The translations under genes were made by a program, and so were the position numbers. From an uncultured Oscillospiraceae bacterium (lineage in GTDB: Bacteria > Bacillota > Clostridia > Oscillospirales > Oscillospiraceae), in contig CAKTOX010000035.1 in assembly GCA_934590355.1 (NCBI GenBank), positions 1-13,852 of the forward strand: 13,852 nucleotides of DNA. Reading direction: 5' to 3'. How positions within the stretch are numbered: the first letter of the stretch is position 1; the number at the start of each line of letters is the position of its first letter. Positions 6,639-11,832 of this stretch are shown here, piece by piece. The notes below the pieces were generated by a model. It was not told the DNA's origin. It saw nothing but the letters and a program-made list of their open reading frames with translations, and made no database searches.

Positions 6639-8381
6639 TTACCCCTCATATCCTTTGGTTTCTTTATATTTATTGGCCAAGGCGCGCAGATCCTCGCCGG
6701 AGCGTACCAGCTCGCCGCGCCGCTTTATCCTGTCTATGTAATCGGCAAGCGCCTGCTCGCCGTTGCGCAGTGCCTCGGGCTTTTGCAGCAGCGACGCTAA
6801 CAGTGCCGCCTCCTGTGGGAGCAGCACCGCGCTCATCGACGCCATGCTGATCACATCGCCCTTTTCAAACTTCTCCTTCATCACCGAGTATATCCGCGCA
6901 AGCGCAGGCGATGAAAATTCCTCCGCCGCGGGCAGGGTCTTGCCCTTGCACAGCCCCTGGTCGAGATAGAGGATCCTTATAACGCCCTCCTCCGCGGCAG
7001 CGGACTCGGGATCGTCATAGCGCAGCTCCTTTTCCTTGGGCTGGAGCTGACGCTCGGGATGCGCCGCGGCCTTGGCGTCGAGGCGTTGGGCAGAGCGAAT
7101 GAGCCGCTTGCGCCGCCGCTCGACCTCCTGCGAGACCACGTCCGCGCCCACGCCTGCCATTGATGCGATGCGCATGGAATACACCTGCCGCTCGACCGCG
7201 CCGGGAAGCTGGGCGACGACGTCCGAGGCCTCCTTCAAAAACGCGACCTTCTGTTCGTCCACCGTGAGATCGTACTTATCCGTCACGCGGCCGAGCCGAT
7301 AGTCGATATGGTTTTCCGACTTCTCAAGCAGGTTTCTGAATGCGTCCGCGCCCTTGGTCTTTATATACTCGTCGGGGTCCTTCGCGCCGCTCAAGGACAG
7401 CACCTTGACCTTCAGATCGAGCTTTTCGAGCAGCCCGATCGCGCGCTGCGCCGCCTTTTTGCCCGCGCCGTCATTGTCATACGCGATGATGACCTCGCCG
7501 ACGTAGTGGGAGATGAGCCGCGCCTGCTCGGGCGTGAGCGAGGTGCCCAGCGAGGCGACCGCGCCGTCAAAGCCCGCCTGATGCATCATCACGACGTCAA
7601 CGTTGCCCTCTGCGAGTATTATATAGCCGCTCTTCGACTTTTTAGCCAGATTGAGCGCAAAAAGATTGCGGCTTTTGCTGAACACCGGCGTTTCGGGGGT
7701 GTTCATGTACTTCGGCTCGCCGTCGCCGAGGATACGCCCGGAAAAGCCGATGAAATCGCCGCGCACGTCGATGACAGGGAACATGAGTCGGTTGCGGAAG
7801 GTGTCGTAATGCCCGCCGTTTTTGCCCTTGCGCACCAGCCCCGCCTCGAACATCTCGTACTCCGAGTAGCCGAGCGCGCTCATCGCCTTTATGAGACTGT
7901 CCCAGGTATCGGGCGCGTAGCCGAGACCGAAGCGCTTCGCCGTCGCGGGCAGGATCTGGCGCTTTGCCATGTAGTCGAGCGCGGGCTTGCCCTCGGGCTT
8001 TGACAGGCAAGAATAGAAAAACCGCGCTGCATCGCGGTTGAGATCGAGCAGGCGCCGTCGCCGGCGCGCATCGCGGTCGTCCGCCTCCTCGGGCATCTGC
8101 ATTCCGACGCGCTTTGCAAGGAACGCGACCGCCTCGGGGAAGCTGAGGTTTTCGATCTCCATGATGAAATTTATAACGCCTCCGCCCTTACCGCAGCCGA
8201 AGCAGTGGTATATCTGCCTGTCGGGTGACACGGAAAATGACGGGGTCTTTTCGCTGTGGAACGGGCACAGGCCGAACCTGTTCGAGCCCGAGCGCTTCGT
8301 CAGAGAGACGTATTCGCTGACTACATCAACAATGTCGTTTCTCTCTACAAGCTCCTGCAGGAAGCTCTCCGGTATAGTCAT
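6639..8381 (-). CDS. dnaG: DNA primase DnaG
   Basis: DnaG makes the RNA primers for replication and works with the replicative helicase. The N-terminal zinc-binding domain has Cys39, His42, Cys60 and Cys63 (CPFH, CFGCGKGGG). The RNA polymerase core spans about 120-380 and includes the RNRLMFPVID (197-206) and SGRILGDGEPKYMNTPET (214-231) motifs. The TOPRIM metal site is formed by Glu258 (ILAEGNVDVV), Asp302/Asp304 (YDNDGAG) and the KDPDEYI segment (334-340). The TOPRIM start reads EGNVD where EGYMD is more usual, a conservative position. A C-terminal helicase-interaction region (about 440-580) is weakly conserved, as is normal. Length 580 is typical. The start is fixed by AAAGGAGA 9 nt upstream. 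It is followed 5 nt later by rpoD. Repeat array B fills the space upstream to dgt, and I see no clear promoter there. Confidence 0.96.
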   Translation of the reverse strand: MTIPESFLQELVERNDIVDVVSEYVSLTKRSGSNRFGLCPFHSEKTPSFSVSPDRQIYHCFGCGKGGGVINFIMEIENLSFPEAVAFLAKRVGMQMPEEADDRDARRRRRLLDLNRDAARFFYSCLSKPEGKPALDYMAKRQILPATAKRFGLGYAPDTWDSLIKAMSALGYSEYEMFEAGLVRKGKNGGHYDTFRNRLMFPVIDVRGDFIGFSGRILGDGEPKYMNTPETPVFSKSRNLFALNLAKKSKSGYIILAEGNVDVVMMHQAGFDGAVASLGTSLTPEQARLISHYVGEVIIAYDNDGAGKKAAQRAIGLLEKLDLKVKVLSLSGAKDPDEYIKTKGADAFRNLLEKSENHIDYRLGRVTDKYDLTVDEQKVAFLKEASDVVAQLPGAVERQVYSMRIASMAGVGADVVSQEVERRRKRLIRSAQRLDAKAAAHPERQLQPKEKELRYDDPESAAAEEGVIRILYLDQGLCKGKTLPAAEEFSSPALARIYSVMKEKFEKGDVISMASMSAVLLPQEAALLASLLQKPEALRNGEQALADYIDRIKRRGELVRSGEDLRALANKYKETKGYEG

Positions 8382-8401
8382 TTTCCCATCTCTCCTTTTT
8401 T

Positions 8402-8590
8402 AAATTTCGCTATTGCAATGGGGGCAACGCGCCTTAACACTCCTACCAATACATTTTTTGCGGTGGCTCGGTTACGAAAGTACCGACGAAACCACCTCAG
8501 TCCGTCACCGTGTCGGCGCACTTAACAATTCTGCCATTGTTCGTAGCGCATTGCCTCCACGGCAGTGGGCGTCAAAGCGCCACTAAAAAT
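8402..8590. repeat. Intergenic repeat array B (no gene)
   Basis: The 189-bp gap between the dgt stop codon and the dnaG RBS is repeat-derived. The arm at 8420-8493 belongs to the same family as arrays A, C and D. Positions 8458-8493, read as reverse complement, are identical over 36 nt to 5149-5184 of array A. The match continues at lower identity: 8494-8568 reversed resembles 5080-5148, sharing for example CCATTGTTCGT and GCGCATTGCC. Array B is thus an inverted partial copy of the right-hand part of array A, lacking the palindrome and the MITE-like element. An AGTGG...CCACT hairpin lies at 8564-8584, but the T-run is on the wrong side for a dgt terminator. Confidence 0.8.
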
Positions 8591-9595
8591 TCATTTGACG
8601 GTCCAGGACATGGGGATAAAAATTTCGCTGAACTTCTCCATTGCGTAGCCGTCGGTCATGCCGGAGATATAGTCGCACACGGCGCGCGGCACGCCCTCGC
8701 GCTCGGCGATGAGCTGCATCTCGTGCGGCATCTGCTCGGGGTGCCCGGAGTAGTGGCTGAAAAGCACGTCGATTATCCCGTCCACCTTGCCCTCCTCGCT
8801 CTTGGCGATGGGGTTCGTGTACACGTCCGAGTACATGAACGAGTGGAAGAAATCGACCGCCTCCTGCATATACGCGCTCATTTTTATCTCTCCGTTTTTG
8901 CTGTTTTCGATAAGGTCGGTGAGGATAGAATTTATTCTCTCGCTGTTGCGCTCGCCGCAGCGCGTGCGGATCATTTCCGGCACCTCGGCGGCGCTGAGTA
9001 TCCCTGCGCGAATTGTGTCGTCAAGGTCGTGGTTTATGTACGCGATACGGTCGGACAGGCGCACTATCGTCGCCTCGCGCGTGTCGTCGGGCGCGCCGTG
9101 GGTGTGGTGCAGAATGCCCATGCGCGTTTCATAGCACAGGTTGAGCCCGCGGCCGTCGCGCTCGAGGATATCGACAACGCGCAGCGACTGCTCATAGTGC
9201 TTGAAGCCCGGCTCGTAGATCTTCGCCAGCGCCCTCTCGCCCGCGTGGCCGAAGGGGGTGTGCCCCAGATCGTGGCCGAGCGCCATTGCCTCGGTCAGAT
9301 CCTCGTTCAGGTCAAGCGCCCGCGCGACCGTGCGCGCAAGCCGCGAGACCTCAAGCGTGTGCGTGAGCCGCGTGCGGTAGTGGTCGCCCTCGGGGCGCAG
9401 GTAGACCTGCGTTTTATGCTTCAGGCGGCGGAAGGACTTCGAGTGGGTTATCCTGTCAACGTCGCGCTGAAAACAGGTGCGTATCCCGCACTCGGGCTCG
9501 GGCACGGCTCGGCCGCGCGAATTCTCGGCTCTCACGCCGTAGTCGCACACGAGGGTGCGCTCGGCCGCCTCTCGTCTTTCTCTCGGACATGCCAT
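8591..9595 (-). CDS. dgt: Deoxyguanosinetriphosphate triphosphohydrolase-like protein (HD domain)
   Basis: dGTPase-like enzymes hydrolyse dNTPs to the deoxynucleoside and triphosphate, helping set dNTP pools. After the start (MACPRERREAAERTLV) come the family motifs: SRGRAVPEPECGIRTCFQRD, ITHSKSFRRLKHKTQVYL and the HD-domain ligands in HTLEVSRLARTVARAL and ALGHDLGHTPFGHAGE, with the later conserved Asp in RLSDRIAYINHD. The open frame extends 31 codons further upstream to 9688, but that extension has no homology to the family that I recognise and runs into the repeat flank. ATG at 9593-9595, 8 nt after AAAGGG, is the likely start and gives about 334 residues, normal for the short Firmicutes form. 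dgt upstream of dnaG-rpoD is a frequent clostridial arrangement. The true substrate is not decided by sequence. Confidence 0.9.
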   Translation of the reverse strand: MACPRERREAAERTLVCDYGVRAENSRGRAVPEPECGIRTCFQRDVDRITHSKSFRRLKHKTQVYLRPEGDHYRTRLTHTLEVSRLARTVARALDLNEDLTEAMALGHDLGHTPFGHAGERALAKIYEPGFKHYEQSLRVVDILERDGRGLNLCYETRMGILHHTHGAPDDTREATIVRLSDRIAYINHDLDDTIRAGILSAAEVPEMIRTRCGERNSERINSILTDLIENSKNGEIKMSAYMQEAVDFFHSFMYSDVYTNPIAKSEEGKVDGIIDVLFSHYSGHPEQMPHEMQLIAEREGVPRAVCDYISGMTDGYAMEKFSEIFIPMSWTVK

Positions 9596-9790
9596 AACAT
9601 CAGCCCTTTCCGTTTTTCGGGACTCAAAACTTCCCTTCGTTAACCTTATACGACGCAACTTCTCATTTCCCTTTATTTTTAGCACCAATTTTTTAGCTGC
9701 TCGCCGCAGGGGGCAATTCGCCTTCGGATTTTACGCATACATCTATTGCGTCAGCTCGGTTACTATTATTCCGACGAAACCATCACAAGC

Positions 9791-9809
9791 GGGCGAGCAA
9801 TGCTCGCCC
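9791..9809. repeat. Near-palindromic module M2, copy C
   Basis: GGGCGAGCA (9791-9799) and TGCTCGCCC (9801-9809) form a 9-bp perfect inverted repeat. Compared with the copy at 4799-4817 it differs at two bases, the seventh of each arm counted from outside, C-G versus G-C, so pairing is retained. The flanking bases are the same in both copies. Confidence 0.85.
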
Positions 9810-9847
9810 CTACATTCTCGTCGGAAGTGCAGACAAGGACTGCACCA

Positions 9848-9980
9848 TTGCCTCCCTTGTGCAAAGGGAGGTGGGTTGCCGCTTGCGGCAAGCCGGAAGG
9901 ATTGTTTGCTATGGTTTGCTGCGCAAAAACGATCCCTCAGTCACCTGCGGTGACAGCTCCCTTTACGCAAGGGAGCCAAT
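9848..9980. mobile_element. MITE-like non-coding element (module M3), copy C
   Basis: The ends are terminal inverted repeats: ATTGCCTCCCTTGTGCAAAG on the left and, reversed, ATTGGCTCCCTTGCGTAAAG on the right. Each end folds on itself: CCTCCCTT/AAGGGAGG (9851-9871) and GCTCCCTT/AAGGGAGC (9956-9976). A TTGCCGC/GCGGCAA hairpin (9875-9890) and GTCACC/GGTGAC follow inside. The layout parallels copy A at 4935-5071, including the CAGTCACC..GGTGACAGCT block, but the end palindromes are of a different sequence class. No transposase is encoded. Confidence 0.65.
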
Positions 9981-10142
9981 GACGCACCATGATAGTGCGA
10001 AGCAGCTACGGTTTCGTCGGTAGCTTCGTAACCGAGCAAGCGCAATAGATGTATTCGAAAAATCTCAAGGCGCTCTGCCCCTCGCGGCGAGCGAGCCGTG
10101 CCGCCGCAATATGCGTATCCGTAACAGCATTAAAGCGTGATC

Positions 10143-10183
10143 AAAAAAAGAAAGACGCCTTTCGGGGGAGAAAGGCGTCTTTC
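10143..10183 (-). terminator. Second strong terminator downstream of rpsR
   Basis: A 14-bp perfect stem, GAAAGACGCCTTTC (10150-10163) and GAAAGGCGTCTTTC (10170-10183), has a 6-nt loop. On the minus strand it is followed by seven T (the A-run at 10143-10149). It lies about 100 nt beyond the rpsR terminator with no recognised gene between them. It may be a back-up terminator or the end of a small separate transcript. Confidence 0.8.
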
Positions 10184-10279
10184 GATGATTGGGGGTGGAG
10201 AAAGGAGATTAATTTGATGTGTCACCTATAATGACGCGGAAAAAGTCGAAATCTTTCACGGAAACGGTTATTTTCGCGC
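10184..10279. other. Unassigned 96-bp segment between two terminators
   Basis: No known gene was recognised. On the minus strand a 26-codon frame (10289 to 10209; ITVSVKDFDFFRVIIGDTSN at its end) starts inside the rpsR terminator with no RBS. On the plus strand GGAG at 10204-10207 precedes ATG at 10217 by 9 nt, but that frame is only four codons (MCHL). A TATAAT lies at 10227-10232 on the plus strand with no good -35. A small RNA on the minus strand ending at 10143 is possible. Confidence 0.25.
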
Positions 10280-10311
10280 AAAAAAACATCCGCAGCTTTT
10301 GCTGCGGATGT
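10280..10311 (-). terminator. Intrinsic terminator of the rpsF-ssb-rpsR operon
   Basis: An 11-bp perfect stem, ACATCCGCAGC (10286-10296) and GCTGCGGATGT (10301-10311), has a TTTT loop on the plus strand. On the minus strand it runs into seven T (the A-run at 10280-10286). It starts 12 nt after the rpsR stop codon. Confidence 0.93.
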
Positions 10312-10322
10312 AAATCATGTTA

Positions 10323-10562
10323 TCAGTCGGTCACGTAAGGCAGGAGAGCGATCTGACGGGCTCTCTTGATAGCCTCGGTGAGCTGGCGCTGATGCATTGC
10401 GCAGGTACCGGTGGTACGACGGGGCAGGATCTTGCTGCGCTCGGAAGTGTAGCGCTTGAGCTTTGCAACATCTTTATAGTCGATGCCGGTGGCCTTATCT
10501 ACGCAAAACTGGCATACTTTTCTGCGCTTGCGGTTTTTGGGATTGTTCTTATCGAAAGCCAT
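10323..10562 (-). CDS. rpsR: 30S ribosomal protein bS18
   Basis: bS18 binds the platform of the small subunit as a heterodimer with bS6. The 79-residue sequence has the full family pattern: RKVCQFCVDKATGIDYKD (14-31), LKRYTSERSKILPRRTTGTC (35-54) and HQRQLTEAIKRARQIALLPY (57-76). Cys17, Cys20, Cys54 and His57 form the zinc site of the C+ variant; some bacteria also carry a cysteine-free paralogue, none of which is seen here. AGGAGGA lies 8 nt before the ATG. It is the third gene of rpsF-ssb-rpsR, the standard bacterial order, 24 nt after ssb, and ends at a strong terminator. Confidence 0.98.
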   Translation of the reverse strand: MAFDKNNPKNRKRRKVCQFCVDKATGIDYKDVAKLKRYTSERSKILPRRTTGTCAMHQRQLTEAIKRARQIALLPYVTD

Positions 10563-10586
10563 TAGCTGTATCCTCCTATAATAATT

Positions 10587-11021
10587 TTAGAACGGCAGCT
10601 CGCCGTCGTCGTCACCAAGCTCGGCAAATGCCGACGCGCTCGGAGCATCATAGCTTGCATTGTGACGGGGCTCACCGCGCATTTCGCCGCCCTCGCGGCG
10701 TTTGCTCTCGCCGAAATACACGTTGTCAACAACGACCTCGGCGCTGCGGCGCTTGCCGCCCTCGCGGTCTGTCCAATCGCGGATCTGCAGTCTGCCGGAA
10801 ACGACAGCCATGCTGCCCTTGGCGAAGTACTTGCTGACAAATTCAGCAGTGGAACGCCATGCGACGCAGTCGATAAAATCGGTCTGCTTCTCGCCGCCGT
10901 CGCGGCCGCCGAAATCGCGGTCAACGGCAAGGGTGAATGATGCGACAGGGGTCTGTGACTGAGTGTATCTCAGTTCGGGGTCACGGGTCAGGCGACCCAT
11001 GATCGTGATGTGATTAAGCAT
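10587..11021 (-). CDS. ssb: Single-stranded DNA-binding protein SSB
   Basis: SSB coats single-stranded DNA as a tetramer during replication and repair. The OB-fold covers about residues 1-105: MLNHITIMGRLTRDPELRYT, PVASFTLAVDRDF, TDFIDCVAWRSTAEFVSKYF, KGSMAVVSGRLQIRDW and AEVVVDNVYFGESK. A short Gly/Arg/Ser-rich linker follows, and the acidic partner-binding tip DDDGELPF closes the protein at 144 residues. The linker is rather short, but the length is within the family range. The start is fixed by AAGGAGA, which overlaps the rpsF stop codon, 8 nt upstream. Its place between rpsF and rpsR is the usual one and marks it as the main replicative SSB. Confidence 0.97.
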   Translation of the reverse strand: MLNHITIMGRLTRDPELRYTQSQTPVASFTLAVDRDFGGRDGGEKQTDFIDCVAWRSTAEFVSKYFAKGSMAVVSGRLQIRDWTDREGGKRRSAEVVVDNVYFGESKRREGGEMRGEPRHNASYDAPSASAFAELGDDDGELPF

Positions 11022-11032
11022 ATCTCGTCTCC

Positions 11033-11329
11033 TTACTCAGCACGCAGGGTGATCAGGCGACGCATGATGCCGTCGGTGATGCCGAGGATACGGTCCAGCT
11101 CTGCGGGGAAATCCGCGCCGCTGGTGAACTTCATCAGCACATAGTAGCCTTCAGAAATGTAGTTGATCTCGTAAGCGAGCTTGCGCTTACCCATCTCCTC
11201 CAGTTCATCCAGGGTACCATGAGCCTCAACGAGCGCCTTGAACTTCTCAACGACAGCAGCGGTCTGCTCCTCGGTGAAGTTCGGGTTGATGATGTACATT
11301 ACTTCGTACTTCTCAGTTGCTTTTGCCAT
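11033..11329 (-). CDS. rpsF: 30S ribosomal protein bS6
   Basis: bS6 pairs with bS18 on the 30S platform. KYEVMYIINPNFTEEQTAAV, the LDELEEMGKRKLAYEINY segment and EGYYVLMKFTS are diagnostic of the family; the protein ends at GIMRRLITLRAE, about 98 residues, without the acidic C-terminal tail of E. coli S6. A GTG three codons upstream (11336-11338) is in frame but lies within the AAGGAGGTG Shine-Dalgarno; the ATG at 11327-11329, 6 nt after that site, is clearly the start. It heads the rpsF-ssb-rpsR operon behind a near-consensus promoter and a structured leader. Confidence 0.97.
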   Translation of the reverse strand: MAKATEKYEVMYIINPNFTEEQTAAVVEKFKALVEAHGTLDELEEMGKRKLAYEINYISEGYYVLMKFTSGADFPAELDRILGITDGIMRRLITLRAE

Positions 11330-11346
11330 GGTTTGCACCTCCTTCT

Positions 11347-11404
11347 GGTCTTTTGGCCCCCGATCGCGTCGGGAGCAAGGATAATCTGCACATAGCGGCA
11401 GACC
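11347..11404 (-). promoter_or_regulatory. Structured rpsF leader, candidate S6:S18 autoregulatory element
   Basis: The predicted transcript starts at about 11403-11406, almost exactly at GGTCT (11404-11400), which can pair with AGACC (11351-11347) just before the RBS. Two hairpins could lie between: TCTGC/GCAGA (11402-11385) and CCCGA/TCGGG with loop CGCGA (11373-11359). The first shares bases with the outer stem, so two exclusive folds are possible. A CCG occurs at the base of the first loop. rpsF leaders bound by the S6:S18 complex are known in several bacteria; whether this one fits that consensus is an inference. Confidence 0.4.
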
Positions 11405-11409
11405 ATAAC

Positions 11410-11437
11410 ATTATACCCAATTTCCCCGATTTGTCAA
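11410..11437 (-). promoter_or_regulatory. Near-consensus sigma-A promoter of rpsF-ssb-rpsR
   Basis: On the minus strand TTGACA (11437-11432) and TATAAT (11415-11410) are both perfect consensus boxes, 16 nt apart. The predicted start lies near 11403-11406, giving a leader of about 75 nt. This is the strongest promoter in the window. Repeat array D begins about 12 nt upstream of its -35 box. Confidence 0.9.
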
Positions 11438-11448
11438 GCATTTAATGG

Positions 11449-11710
11449 CGATTTTACGCAGTACCTATACGTTTTTTGCGGTGGCACGGTATCGAAAATA
11501 CCGACGAAACCATACCTGCCACGCACTAATGTAGTGCGAAGCAGCAACGGTTTTGCCTGAATAACAGCTTCGGGCTGACAGAATAGATGTATCGCCAAAT
11601 CCCAAGGCGAACTGCCCCTCGCGGCGAGCGAGCCGGGCAACCGCAATAACCGTATCGGTAGGTGCGTGAAGGCGAACTTCCCCAATGGCAGTAGGCAGAT
11701 GGGGAAAGAT
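11449..11710. repeat. Intergenic repeat array D, simplest form (no gene)
   Basis: Array D lies between the rpsF promoter and the lipase leader. A left arm (11449-11515, ending GACGAAACC as in B and C) leads almost directly into a CGCACTA/TAGTGCG hairpin (11520-11536), then a right arm (11549-11638) containing AGAATAGATGTAT and AAGGCGAACTGCCCCTCGCG. A second arm-like piece follows at 11638-11690 (ACCGCAATAACCGTATCGGT). The palindrome M2 and the MITE-like M3 of arrays A and C are both absent, so D may show the base element before those were gained, or after they were lost. Minus-strand frames across it are chance ORFs. Confidence 0.75.
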
Positions 11711-11832
11711 GCCCAAAATTGAGGCAAGCGACTTAATTTGTCCATTTAATTATAGAAATCGCGCGACTAATATTATAACCAAAGTTGAAAAGCGCGGTTA
11801 GGCCGCGTTGAAATCTAACGGAGGAATGAACA
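11711..11832 (+). promoter_or_regulatory. Leader of the SLH lipase gene
   Basis: This A+T-richer stretch (TAATATTATAAC at 11768-11779) offers -10-like sequence, but no -35 at proper spacing stands out, so the promoter is not defined. A small CGCGG/CCGCG hairpin (11793-11807) lies 11 nt before the RBS. GGAGGA at 11820-11825 sits 7 nt before the ATG and is a strong ribosome binding site. Confidence 0.4.

Larger units (their letters stand above)
9699..10115. repeat. Composite intergenic repeat array C (no gene)
   Basis: Array C fills most of the gap between dgt and rpsR. In order: left arm (9699-9781), palindrome module M2 (9791-9809), MITE-like module M3 (9848-9980), a GCAC/GTGC hairpin (about 9984-10000) and right arm (10010-10110). 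The arms are inverted relative to each other and share their own sequence variant: CGCAATAGATGTAT occurs in the right arm (10041-10054) and as reverse complement in the left arm, whereas array A has CGCAATAGTGGTAT in both arms. The order of modules is the same as in array A, which makes this the clearest full-length example. No credible coding frame is present; the plus frames are short chance ORFs. Confidence 0.85.

Noticed and set aside
5215..6741. 508-codon plus-strand open frame
   Set aside because: It starts in repeat array A and runs antisense through rpoD, whose motifs are unmistakable on the other strand.
8564..8590. Terminator for dgt from the AGTGG/CCACT hairpin
   Set aside because: The T-run lies before the hairpin on the minus strand rather than after it, so it does not fit an intrinsic terminator for dgt.
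8510..9643. 377-codon plus-strand open frame
   Set aside because: Antisense shadow of dgt, which has all HD-domain motifs on the minus strand.
9640..9665. Promoter for dgt from TATAAG on the minus strand
   Set aside because: A -10-like TATAAG is present but the hexamer 17 nt upstream (AAGGGA) is not an acceptable -35.
9596..9688. Upstream extension of dgt to 9688
   Set aside because: The 31 extra residues have no family match; a better RBS-spaced ATG lies at 9595 and the extension enters the flank of array C.
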